NCBI GenBank assembly: GCA_030272585.1
Contig: BSYQ01000009.1
Location: 3,906,001-3,970,000, forward strand
Source: Bryopsis sp. KO-2023
Lineage: Eukaryota; Chlorophyta; Ulvophyceae; Bryopsidales; Bryopsidaceae
DNA: 64,000 nucleotides
Direction of reading: 5' to 3'
Part shown: positions 22,281 to 33,525 of the stretch, piece after piece
How the letters are laid out: the number at the start of each line of letters is the position of its first letter
How positions within the stretch are numbered: position 1 is the stretch's first letter
Position numbers and translations under genes: made by a program
The notes under the pieces: model-generated
What the model saw: the letters and a program-made list of their open reading frames with translations, nothing else
Database searches by the model: none
What the model was told of the DNA's origin: nothing

Positions 22281-23537
22281 ATGTCGATGTCGAAAGTCGT
22301 CGGAATGTCGCAGTTCGTTGGGAGGTCGTGCGCCACGCCTCTTTCTGTCAAGCGAACTATTGGTCGGACGGCGTTGGTTTCCGGAAGGCGGTGCCCGATA
22401 TTCGCTCGACGAGTTTCGCGAACGATCACGCGAGCGACAGAGGGGGGCGAAAACGGGGACGCTGATACAAAGCCTCTAGAAACCACCTCTTCAGAAAAAC
22501 AGGTGCACGATGGAGGGGCGGGGTCCGGGAGAGAAACAGGAAAAAAGAAATTCGTTGGTTTTTTCTTTACATCCACATGAAGAATTTATTGTGAACGATT
22601 TCCTGAATTTTATTTGGTTGATAGGGATCCTGTTTTGAAAGCCAAAAAGCCAAAGAGCCATCTAAACTCCCGAAATTTGGCTTTATTTCCCCCAGCCTAG
22701 GCATCCTATTTCCAGAAAAAGAAAAAAAAACAAAAAAAACCCATATAGAACATACTCCAGGAGAATGCATCACAACAGGAAGACTTTTCTGATTGAAGTA
22801 TTTTTCTTGTTGCTTTTTTTTCTAGGCGGTCCCTCCACCATCTCCAGCCGGGAAAGAAGAAGAGATGGGCATCGTTGGGCAAATCATAGCATGGGGCTTC
22901 CTCTCGGTGAGCACAGTTTCAAACCCGAACACTGATAATTTTTTTTCAAATCGTTTGGTGGAGATTGTAGGACTTTTGACTTTTTTTTTGCCACAGCGTT
23001 GCTCACAACTCCCCTTTCCCCCACCCTCACCCCGAACTACACAATCAGAGAATCTGACCTTGCAGTTTCTCTCCTTTTATCCATTCCATGATGGATAAGT
23101 CTCGTGGTTTCACAAAGCATTTCCTGGATTCAAAACCAATATATATATATATATGTCTTTATATTATGTATACTTTTTTTATGAGGAAAAAAACATGACG
23201 CAATGAAACTGATGTAAAAAGAAAGATGCGTCGATTTGTGGGGTAGCTGGGAATTCCTCAAACAATATTCCAGTCTGCTGCTGTTATCGATAAATCTTTT
23301 TTTCTCCTTTCGAGAAGTCATTTTTTTTCATCAGACCTCCCATGGCTCTCTATTGTTCCCCAAATCAAGTGTGGCGAGGTCAATATGAAACGAAATGGAA
23401 GTGTAGATCGAATGTGCTCACCCGAGTTCTCTATTTCCTTAAAACAGGTTCTTTTCGCCGCCTCCATTTTCTTCACTTTTTCCAGGCAGTTTTTGCCTGA
23501 CCTGGTGCCACTGGACATGAACAACTCTCCATTTTGA
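22281..23537 (+). CDS. Unknown 130-aa single-TM protein, probably plastid-targeted, 3 exons
   Basis: Exons 22281-22502, 22826-22906 and 23448-23537 join in phase 0 at both GT-AG introns. The first about 52 residues are rich in Ser, Thr, Val and Arg and nearly free of acids (MSMSKVVGMSQFVGRSC, then RRCPIFARRVSRTITRAT), a typical transit peptide with an early Phe. An acidic, Pro-rich linker follows (GGENGDADTK, PPPSPAGKEEE). One TM segment (GQIIAWGFLSVLFAASIFF) leads to a short tail, FSRQFLPDLVPLDMNNSPF. I infer a plastid membrane protein with its N-terminus on one side and a ~20-residue tail on the other. The size recalls small photosystem or cytochrome-complex subunits, but I match no known one. 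Confidence 0.72.
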
Positions 23538-24842
23538 AGAAAAAAGAGGGCACGCGCTCCGAAAGCCAAGAATTTGTTCGACCATAAATTTTTTGTGGGG
23601 ATTTTTTAGCTTCTCTCCAAATGGGGACTGTTTTTTGTTTTTTTGGATGATTTTGATATTTGCAGGGTGTGTAAAAACAGAGAGGTGCAGCTTGTTTGAG
23701 CTCTTTTCAATTTTTGTTTTGCCTTGACTGTTGAGAGAAAAGAACCGGCTTGGGTGAAATCCTCTATGTGATTTGGGTTCACTGGGACCGGGAAAGGCAC
23801 TAATGCAATGTTGTGTGGTGCAACCCACACCATTTTCCACACCATCCTGATCTGATGCTTATGGTTTCCTTTCAGCCTGTCCGCTTCCTCACGTCTTATT
23901 GCACTTCCACAGCAGTCTTTTTTAATTATTATTTGTTTATTTTTCTGATATGCATGATATCAGACTACATACCACCACAACAAACAGATAATTGGACAGA
24001 AATACTCCACGTGTTTTGTATTGTACTGTATTTCGTAGATGTCAAGCATATATGAGGCAGAGCAGGTCAGGGCCCACTGTTGACCAACCCCACATATGGA
24101 TTCTTCAACCTGCTTCATGTTTGTTGAGGTGTTTTCCTTCAGGCAATCTTCTCCAAAACAACATAGATTGATGGGGAGCTACATGGAGGCTCCATCGAAT
24201 GGACAACACTAGGCCTACCTCTCCTTCATTGTCTTTTTTTCTTTGGGGGGGGGGGGGAGGGGTCAGAACTCCGCATCGTTTTTAATTATTGGTGTGAGGA
24301 TAGAGGTTCCGCTACATTTCTGTTGTGGAAGGGTTGGGTTGGGTTGAGTTCAGAATTGATGCATATGAAAACAAAAAAAAGGGGAATGCCATCCCTATCA
24401 GGTATGCCTCAATGAATTTCAGCAAAGATCAATCGGCTTCCGAAGAACTGCCCGCAACAGCAAAATCCGACCCTCTTACCAAACAATTACAATGTAAAAA
24501 ACCTCGGAAACAAAAAAGTCGAAAAAGAATCAAAAGGAACAGGGGGTACAGGAAATGTTTGGCGATGGCTCGGGTTAGCTAACCCGATCCGACCGAACGC
24601 AGAGCTCCAGCATTGAAGAAATTCATAATACATATAGCTATAATGGGTTTATAAAAACAAGTATGAAAAAAAATAAAAAAATGAACCCACCCTTCTTCTG
24701 TTATCCGAATTTATTCGGATATTCAACAGACATTGGGGGGTGAATAATTTTCATTTTTTTTTTTTTCTTTTTTCCTTACCGAACACTGCCCACCCCCCCC
24801 CCCAAAAAAGATAAAACCTGCAAAAAAATACGGATTTTGTTT
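23538..24842. other. Convergent 3' gap
   Basis: Lies between two genes that end toward each other, so it holds both 3' UTRs. G-rich tract at about 24,245-24,262 and a C11-A6 tract at 24793-24809. No exon is supported. Confidence 0.5.
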
Positions 24843-27698
24843 TCATGTGGCTTGAAACGTTTGTTGATTTGGTTTGCCTGAGGGGTCGTCCGGTTTTTTC
24901 CTGCCCGCCATGTATAAACCGACGGCTGTTAAAATCGGACCTAAGGCATGCCCGACGAGATTCGGTCCGGCCACCACAGCCAGCGCAGCCAAATAAACGT
25001 TTCCGACATCCTTTAAAAGATACCCCTGTCCAAGAAAAAATAAATTAGTAATATATATTAAAAATATATCGATTTTTTTTTAATAGTGTTATTAAAAATG
25101 CAGAATGTGAATGAATGGCTGATTCATTCAGTTTGTCTAAGAAAAAACGATTAACATTTTTAATATTATTCGTCTATGGTTTTAATAAACATAGTTCAAT
25201 TCAATTGGACAAGCACATCTACAATTTGCCCAAAAAAAAACCAGAAAAAGTTAAACAAAAAAAACCCGGAAATGTTAACCTTACCGCACAGAACTGCAGA
25301 CCCATGGTCAACGGTGCAGCGAGCGCCACCCCTCCAAGAAATTGCTTTGCAGAAACCCCCATGAATCCACACACAAGGCACAACGGCCCTCGAAATCCCA
25401 AAGAAAATCTCTGCACGGATCCTTCACAGCGAAACAAATGAAACAGAGGTCGGTATTGATTCCATCAAAAAGCCAGGGTCCAACTGGAAAAAGAAAAGTA
25501 TCAAATAAATAAATACTATCATGTCGAAACGCAGTTTAAAAAAAAAACTTTAGTGTGGCAAGGGAAGCCGAAGAATTCTGCAAAAACATCCTGGGCCCTT
25601 TTTCGCAACACATTATAATCCCATCTCTCGTCTATTCTTGGAGGGTCACATCAAAATTTTCCAAACTTTTCCATCCAGGAAGACTCACCAATCCACACAC
25701 TCCATTTCTTAATCATTACGACGGCACGATCGTAAGCGGCTGTGCCCCTGCATATACATGCACCAACACAAATTTAAGTAATTTTCTGGAAAAAAATGCT
25801 GGCGTTGAAATACCAAACGAATGAACAAGACTGTTTGATTAAGAATAGGTTGAAATGCCCAGCACTTAAGTATTATTCTCTTTTGGACTGGGGGAATTTT
25901 TTAGCCAATTGAAAGAAAAAAAATGTGTCAAGTAAATAATTTTTGTTATATATTGAAGCACCACGGAAATATGCCTGATCAGGAGTATTTGAACTGAAAA
26001 TGTGTATACAAGTAAAATTATATAAATATAAATATATCTCCTTACCAAATTTGTTCATGCCGAAAAAATTTCTTTGTGGTTATGGATACAACTACTATTT
26101 TGGGGGGGGGCATGCAAACACCTTACTTGCCAATTTTGTTTTGAAGCCCTGTGAAGAGTCCCTTTTTCAAACCGACACCCATATAAAACGTAATCTGAAA
26201 AAAAAAAAAATGGAAAACACAAATTCAGCCACACACATAGCCACATCGATTTGGTCTCACATGTTGATGTCTTAAAAAAAAACAAAAAAATCTGTTTCTA
26301 TTTCTATTTCTTCTGTTTTATTTTTAAATATCGAATCAAAAATTAAATTTGATTCTTACCAAAGTTCCATATTTTTGTGTTGCTATATTTTATTTGTTTA
26401 TTTTTTTGAAAGGAGGGTGAAAGGGAAAAAACCCTACCAGATCGCTGACAACGACGCCAGTATATATGATGGCGATCACTCCGCAGCATGCGATCCAGGA
26501 GCTATAGAATCCAGTCACCATTCTCGACGCCACCCACACCACCAACGCATCCTCGCTGAACTATCAAGCCACCCCACACACACAACATGCATGCATGCAT
26601 TAATTAAATTTCCCGTGAAGAAATACATTCAGTTCATTGTTGTCCGGAGAAAAACCTGCCTGTCTACGAATAATGAGCCGGCGGAGTTACTTGTGCCCTC
26701 TTTTCTTGTTGCAATGGCTTGGCTAATAGACGCAAAAACTGATGGGATGCGTTTCCACGTTGCTTTCTGTTTTGGTAGATTTCAAGGGAGTCTATTTTTT
26801 CGTTGGTTATTCGAAAATCCAAAAAAACGCAACAGGACGGAGCACTCACTGGCAGACCGACGCCTGCAGCTAGCATGTAAATCAAGTATGTCCATGCGGG
26901 TGCAGCGTCCAAATAGGCACCCACCGCACTCGATCCACCCTGTATTGGCAGAACAAGAATCAAGCAACGATAAACATGTCTGGTTTTTCTGAGCACTTAC
27001 GTATCCTTCTCTTCTTTGGGGGTTCCAGCTGAAAGAAAAAAATGTCCAGTAAATAATATGTAAAAGATTGAACTCTTCACAGGAAAATATGTCCAGTCGA
27101 AAACCCCACGCATAAGCAGAGGGAGCAATCGGTAAATTACCGTTAAAAACAAGTGCAATTTCCTTGCACAGAAGCTGCACTGATGCAAATATTCATGCAT
27201 GGAAATGGTGCAACTGTTTTTTTCTGTGGTTCACAAGTTTTGGATTTTTTTTTTTTTTCCCTCAGGTGGGACGTGGGTATGAGCGTACGACAGCTCCAGT
27301 TGCTGCTGCGAGAAACCAAAGAAAGAAAGGACACCGAAGTGATCGCCTTACCGCGACGAAAACTCCGACACCAATAGAAGTTCTTTTTCAATCGCGAGTC
27401 CAAGGACAAGCACCTTTAATGCCTCAAACAACCCCGCGACCTCGCCGAGGCTCGCTTCCGTCGCCACGGATCTTTCCTTACGGGACGCCTTCTCCGGCGA
27501 ACGTCGCGACACGAAACCATTCTCTCTGGGTTTTGTCAAATCATGACGACCCCCACAGTGGAAGGCGCACGACGAGGTTCGCGATTCGCCGGCGGTCGCG
27601 TGTCGGAAACAAGTGGCGGCTGCCGCCGGTGGTGTTTTACGAAACCCAGATCTGTTGACAGTCTGCGAGAACTGAGCTGGCGCGCAGACCCTCATCAT
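24843..27698 (-). CDS. DedA/VTT (SNARE-associated) family membrane protein, 8 exons
   Basis: Exons in transcript order: 27698-27352, 27028-27001, 26939-26850, 26551-26438, 26194-26127, 25747-25689, 25421-25285 and 25025-24843. All phases agree, giving 341 aa. Residues 1-75 are Arg/Ser/Ala-rich (MMRVCAPAQFSQTVNRSGF) and look like a transit peptide. The rest is a VTT domain: AYLDAAPAWTYLIYMLAAG, then VASRMVTGFYSS, VIAIIYTGVVVSDL, TFYMGVGLKKG, VQRFSLGFRGPLCLVCGFMG and SAKQFLGG. R240-F and G244-F-R246 match the conserved RF-pG-R signature. Bacterial DedA proteins keep proton motive force and help flip undecaprenyl- or phospholipids. The eukaryotic VTT proteins VMP1 and TMEM41B are scramblases. 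The acceptor before exon 4 (gcgag) is unusual but fixes the frame. I infer a plastid-envelope or thylakoid location. Confidence 0.82.
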
Positions 27699-28191
27699 GC
27701 GCGAACGATACGTTTGTGTTCACGGGATTCGGAGGCAGGGTCGATCTCATGCGTGAGAAAGTCGTGCGCTGGTATTTTCCAAGCTCGCTGGAAGCTCCCC
27801 GTTAAATTACGCAAGGTGGGACGGGTTGCCTGGGGTGAAGCCAAAGTGGGGAGTGCTGGAGGACAGAAACATGGAAAGTTGTGAACACGGTCAACATACG
27901 GTCAGCCAGTTGACTTGACCGTTGAGTGCAATTGTGGGGTGGAATGTTGGTTAATGAGCCCGTCTTCCAGAGGCAAGACAGTGCGTTTTTCCTCGACGCC
28001 CAGGGGTTCAGCTTTGCAGAATTTGTTTGACATCCAGCCCCAGCGTCTCCTAGAGTGTAATAACCCCGACGACTTTCAACGGGGCGTCTTTGAACAGCGT
28101 TGAAGGCTTTGTTGTTTTCGTATCCTTGGGGATTCGATTCATCTGCACGCTTGAGCAAGGCCTGTGTGTTCTCGGCCGAGTGAAGTAAAGA
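27699..28191. promoter_or_regulatory. Shared head-to-head promoter region (DedA/VTT and CFAP157)
   Basis: The two start codons point apart and are 493 bp from each other. Any promoter elements of both genes should lie here or in their 5' UTRs. GC-richer than flanking introns. I see no confident TATA box. Confidence 0.5.
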
Positions 28192-30558
28192 ATGCCGCCA
28201 AAGAAGAAAGACGCTGGTGGAAAGGCTGCGGCTGAGGATGTCGAGCCTGATGAAGAAGAAAAGGAGTTGATTGAGCGTGAGCTCGTTATCAGCTACTTGA
28301 AATCCAAACTGGGGCGGTAGGCAGCTCCATACCCAACACACGAATTTAAGAGAAGGAAGCGCGTGGGTTTTTCTTGTGCGACCCCCACTGATTCGGAGAC
28401 TTTCGTTTTTGAAACAGGTATCAGTTGCAAGGTGAGCGGCTGCAGGTCGAAAACATAAAGCTCACGCAAGAGCTTGACAATCAGAAAGCGAACCTGCGCG
28501 ACATCAATGAGTTCCTCACCAACGAGCTGCAAGCGAGGTCGATCACGACCACCACCCTGGAGCAAAACATAGCGGAGCTCCAGGGGAAAATGGAGCAGCA
28601 AAAAAGTGAATACGAGGTGGATAAGAAACTAGCCAGCTGGTCTTAAGCTTAAGATCTCCCAGCCTCGAAAAAGAAACCCAGCTGGGTTCGCAAGCGATTT
28701 CAATGCAAAGATGTGCGGTCGAACGCTACTGAGCACAGGTTCATCACTGGCCAGGTAGGCTGAGATATCCAAACTGAAGGAAGAAAATGTTGGGATCGTT
28801 CAAACGATGGAGAAGAGCATTCACGATTACGAAAAGAAGACGAGGGGGATACAAGAGTTTCTGGACAAAAAGGAACAACTTGAATCGGAGCTCGCTGAGC
28901 TGAAGGATACGTTGGACAAGAAAGAGAAGGAGTTCGAACGAAATATCAGGTTTGTGGCGACTCTACGACGTACTTTCCTTCTCAGCGCTCCCATCGGGGG
29001 AATGAGAAAAACAAGGGCTCCACAAGTTTTTGGTTTGCTTCTGTCCTGATAGCGATATGGAGCGCCAGCATATACAGGACAAGGAGAAGTGGAAGCGCGA
29101 GATGGCTCAAAAGATAAAGGAAACGAAAACACACATGATGAAACTCACCGACAACCAGCTCGAAATCACCACGAAGAGGACGATCATGGAAAACGAGCAA
29201 ATGTCCAGCGAGCTAGCGTATCAGTCGCGCCAGACGGAAAAGCTCTTGCAAAAGAACCAGCAGCTGTTTGATGACAATTCAGACATGCGGCGAGAAATGG
29301 AGCTTGCCAGGCAAACGCAGGAGGAGCTTGCGAAGCGTAATTTCGTTTATCAGAAAACCATCTCCACGCTGGTGAGTGTCCTCAATACACCATGGTTAAT
29401 CTGGAGAGCATGATATGGGTCCTTGTTTGGGGAATTTGCTCTTCAAGAATCGAACGCTGCATGCATCTGCTTTCCAGCTATCCAAAATGAAAAACCACGA
29501 ACTCCAAAAGCAAGAGGACGAAGGCGTGATGATGGAGCTCAGCGGCGAAGGAGTGGAGCTCAAGGAAATGCTACGAGTAGCGAACATGCACCTTCAAGAT
29601 AAGGAGGAGCAAATGGGTCAGGCAGTCGCGGACATCGAGGCCAAGAACAAAGAAGTGAAAAGGCTCGAGGAGAAATACGACACTGCTGCTGCGTTCCTTG
29701 TCCAGTGCATGGAAGACGTCAAAAAGAAAATCGTGGCAGTGGTGTCCGAGGACAAGGAAGGGCAGGAGAAGCCCGATGTGATGATACTCCCAGGTTAAAT
29801 CAACAACGCAGGGTGCACAGTCCACAGAAGACAGTGCTCCATAATTCAGGAATTCTAGCAAGAACTGCGCTTCTGTTGTATTTTCTCTCCTTGAAGCCCC
29901 AGACACAAAAACGCCTCCCCAAAAGCATAGCGCGAACTGAACCTTTGAATTCATCCTACCAGGTCGTCTGGAAGAGCTGTCCTTGACGCAGAGGGAGCGA
30001 GCGCTGGAATATCTGCTGGGCAAGTTCTACATGCAGCACGGGGCGGATTTGGAGGAGGCCATCCACGCGAACGAAAACGAATCTGCACCCAGCAGTCCGC
30101 TGCTTCGACTGCCGTCTATTGGTGTGGATGGCAAGTCTTGGGATCCCTTGGGGATGCCTCCTTATCAAGACTTCCACTGGTCATCCCAACCAATAGGCTA
30201 CGCCAACGCGCTGTATGAGAGTACCGACGTCCACCGACGTGTGGTTTCGAAAGGAGTGCAAACGCAGGTCAGTTGGTGCATCAGTTAACTTTGCTTGCGA
30301 CGGCTTGCCCACGAATAGCAATCACTTGTGAAGTGAGCATTTGCGAAAAGTCTATGTTGGTGGGGAAGGGGTTGAGTTTTCTGTGTGGTTTGCTTGCAGC
30401 CGCTTGGTCTGGACAACGTGGAGGATTTGGCAGGGAGTTTGCTGGGAGGGGTACGAAATTGGGGCAAGAAATCCATGGAGCTTCAATCCTCTGTACGAGG
30501 GAAGGAGACGTTTTTAAGAAAGAATGGAAGGGCAGCAGCTAGCACGCCACAGAGTTGA
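28192..30558 (+). CDS. CFAP157: CFAP157-like ciliary coiled-coil protein, 7 exons
   Basis: CFAP157 is a basal-body/axoneme protein needed for sperm flagellum formation in mammals. Exons 28192-28316, 28418-28616, 28759-28949, 29053-29371, 29478-29793, 29963-30267 and 30400-30558 give 537 aa (the human protein is about 520). The N-terminus is MPPKKKDAGGKAAAED with an acidic run, like animal CFAP157 (MAPKKK...). Coiled coil covers about residues 25-365. A family-like stretch is METTKR-related: MMKLTDNQLEITTKRTIMEN, then EQMSSELAYQSRQTEKLLQ. The C-terminus has a Pro/Ser segment (SAPSSPLLRLPSIG) and a basic end. The related DUF4515 protein BBOF1 is the main alternative. Its presence implies that the organism builds motile cilia. 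Confidence 0.82.
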
Positions 30559-31393
30559 AGAGTGCAGTCTGTACTGGTCTTTTTACGCAGAGATAGGGGT
30601 AGAGTTGTACCATCAGTTGGTTGGTTGCAGTCTTGGGCTTGGGGCAGTGGAAATCATAAAAGGTGTGTGTGTGGCTCTATTTTGTTTTTCAAGTTGTCTG
30701 TAGGGGTTGTCGTTTCTTGAGTGTTTCAGGTAGTTTCCGCTGTCGTGATAATTTTTGCTTGGTGCATTTTTGGAAAAGATCCCAAACCCTCGTCAATTTA
30801 GACACATGCTTTTTTTATGTCCAACATGAATAGACGGAGTTATTTGCAGCTGCAGCTGTATACCGGAGGAAATCATGTAAAATGGAAGAAAGAGTGTCCA
30901 GGGGGTTACGTTTTGGAAACCTTAAACGTCTATTGGATCTGTATACGATTCCTCTGAACAATGCCACTTTCCATGTTTCATTCCAGACTCCTTTTCATTT
31001 GCTGATTTTACCAATTGGTCAATCTATCAGGGGGATTTCGGGCACACATTGGATCACTTTTCATATAATTTTATTTTCCTTGATTTTTCTGAATTCACTC
31101 AGGTCACCTGAGTGAGCTGGAAAAAAAATATCTTTGCAGTACTGCAACTGGTCCTAGGTTATCAAGGATTTTATTTTTTCTGCTGGTGCCAATCTCATCA
31201 ATTTTTGGAACACAAAAAAAAAGCCTTCATTTGATTTCGGTACCCTTCCAAAGAACTTTCGTTTGCCCTCTTCCCACAAAAGAAAACCACTGTGACCAAA
31301 CGTATGTACTGGCAGGCGATAAAATGCTTCAGGTTGGTCGCCAGATTCCAGCGACCAAGGGCAGAATTGGCGAATTTGGCAGTACCCACATAG
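30559..31393. other. Intergenic gap
   Basis: AT-rich, with no supported exon. It holds the CFAP157 3' UTR and ends at the left border of the duplicated block. Confidence 0.5.
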
Positions 31394-31619
31394 TATGATT
31401 AGACATGGCGAAGCGACGAGATTGGCGGGTACACGACGCCGCCAGCCTCAGTCCCATTCTCGAGGGAAACTGATACAGACGTGGGGCTGTACCGCCTATG
31501 TGCGAGGTGCTACAAAACTGGCCAACCCGCAGCTTTCGATAAGCAGCAACTCGATTCGATCACCTCTTCTGGTCTTTGAACAAGTCGGATCGCTTCGTTT
31601 GGATATTTTACCTGAAAGA

Positions 31620-33108
31620 ATGGCTTCCAAGGTTTTGATCGCGTTGTGCCTCATCATGGCGGCCGCCATGGTGGCGGATGCTCACGGATCCCGAGCACTG
31701 CTGTCTGGAAAGAAGAAGAAGTGTAAGAAAAGCGCTGGGTTATTCAATATGTGAAACAATTCTTGCAGGCCTCTGCCTTTCTGATGTTCGATAACGTGTG
31801 TTTGTGGTTTGATATTGCAGCCACCAAGTGCGGTAGGAGGTTGGGTGGTCCTTGCTGTCCCAACGGGAAATGCTGGATCCGAAACAGCGCGTGCTTTTCT
31901 GGAACGTAAGGAATTTGTCGATGCTGTACCCAGTAGCGCCGTCTCGTGTGGTTACTGAACGGGATTGCACCGCTGCGCCTTCGCAATTTTGTTGTCGCAG
32001 TTCAGCTCTGATGATTGATTGAAATGCAGGTGTCGTCCAAAGAATTTCCGACCTCCCACTCCCACGCCTACTCCTACGCCTACTCCCACCCCGACTCCAA
32101 CGCCTACCCCTACCCCTACCCCCACGCCCACGCCCACCCCGACACCAACGCCTACTCCTACCCCGACTCCTACGCCCACACCGACACCGACTCCTACGCC
32201 TACGCCTACTCCCACCCCCACCCCCACACCGACTCCTACTCCTACTCCGACTCCCACCCCCACCCCCACCCCCACCCCCACTCCTACTCCTACTCCAACG
32301 CCCACCCCCACGCCGACTCCTACTCCCTCTCCAGTTCCAGTGCCCATTCCAGCCCCAGTTCCAATTCCTGGTACTCCTCCTGTCCCTGGTGTTCCCCCAC
32401 TTGTTCCAGGGGTTCCAGGCCCTGTTCCTGGCTCTCCTGGTAATTGCATCCTTAGTGCCAACTCCACTCAGAGCAGTGATCTTCTCTGAACCTCCTGACC
32501 TCAGTTTCATTTTCTCAGCTGTCCTTTGAACTGACCTGGGGCTACTTGTACTTTCTCAACCGTGCTGTGAAGTGATTTTTGTCTGGTTGCTGTTGTCCAG
32601 GTACCCTTTCCACGGCCATCACCACTGGCGGTGCTGGATCCCAGTCTGGTAGTGGAACCACCACCTCGACTGGGTCTACCACCACATTCACCTCCAAGTT
32701 GCCAGGTTTGGCCATTGGCTCTGCCAATTTGGGCACCAGCGTGAACGGAGGATCAGGACCTACTGTTGGATCTGCCAACACCGGCACCTTTGCGCAAGTG
32801 GTTTCCCCAGGTGTGTTTTTGAGTCTGCAAAAGAATTGGAGTTGGAATGTAGGTACCATCTTGAAGTAGAGATCATGGAAAGAGTGGATGTGTTTTCTGG
32901 ATCAGGTAGTTTGAGCACTGCCATTGGATCGTCCACGGCTGGGTTTGCTGGATCTGGCAGCGTTGTGAACGGTGCTGCTTCGTCTACCGACAAGAGTGTT
33001 GCCACCCCCACTTTGGCCACCAACTCCATCAGGTCTGGAGCGATCGCATCCTCCAATGGACCTGTTGGAACTGCCGTGAACTTCAAGTCCTTCAGCCAGG
33101 ATCCTTAG
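31620..33108 (+). CDS. Secreted six-cysteine / (Pro-Thr)n / Gly-Ser-rich protein, copy A, 5 exons
   Basis: Exons 31620-31722, 31821-31905, 32030-32439, 32601-32810 and 32906-33108 give 336 aa. Architecture: signal peptide ([20 protein letters not shown]); a compact cysteine domain with spacing C-x7-CC-x4-C-x6-C-x4-C ([17 protein letters not shown], then CFSGTC); an uninterrupted Pro-Thr repeat of about 90 residues; a Pro/Val spacer (PVPIPAPVP); and a Gly/Ser/Thr/Asn-rich C-terminus without cysteine. I recognise no named family. Six cysteines with an adjacent pair suggest a disulfide-stabilised mini-domain. The PT repeat resembles glycosylated linkers of secreted enzymes and cell-wall proteins. 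It has a near-identical partner at 43150. Confidence 0.88.
32051..32331 (+). repeat. (CCN ACN)n repeat encoding Pro-Thr, copy A
   Basis: Hexanucleotide-like repeat inside exon 3. Codon third positions vary (T, C, G or A) while Pro-Thr alternation is kept almost perfectly. That points to selection on the peptide as well as to slippage. Confidence 0.9.
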
Positions 33109-33525
33109 GTGGAAGATTTCCAGACAAGGAAGAATTCATGCCTTCATGAAAGGAGAAGCGATTTCATTTTTGATGACTATCTCTCCAATGATCTTGGATT
33201 TTGTCTAGAATAAAGAGAATAAAAATGATTATGGGCTGATCAAGAAATGTGTGGCCTATGCACCTTGATACTGTTGCTCCCTTTATAGAAAGGAGTTTTC
33301 GGTTGAAAGGATTGCTAATCTTGGAGATATTAGGGTTTGGTCGTTCTCCTTTCCCTATCGGCTTGTTCATTGCTTTTTTTGTTGTTTTTTTTTGGGTTGC
33401 TTTGAATAATACAATGTTTGTTTTTGTTACATGTGAACTTTTTTGTGATCGAGATGAATTTGACAACGAGACATAGACTTCACTGTGGATGAAAATAAAT
33501 GTGAACTATGGATTGTAAAATGCCT

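Larger units (their letters stand above)
31394..33525. repeat. Duplicated block, copy A (about 2.1 kb)
   Basis: Homology with 42893-44893 starts at the shared TATGATTAGAC and ends after GGATTGTAAAATGCC. It covers the promoter or leader, all five exons, the introns and the 3' UTR of a secreted-protein gene. The two copies are in the same orientation about 11.5 kb apart. Non-coding parts carry small indels. Neither end shows an obvious mobile-element terminus. Confidence 0.85.

Noticed and set aside
26375..26992. 205-codon plus-strand ORF
   Set aside because: It is antisense to exons 3 and 4 of the DedA/VTT gene, whose frame gives a continuous VTT domain.
31952..32467. Minus-strand ORF with a very long Gly-Val repeat
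   Set aside because: It is the exact antisense of the Pro-Thr repeat in the secreted protein at 31620. The plus-strand frame has a signal peptide, a cysteine domain and consistent introns. The same applies to 43138-43845.
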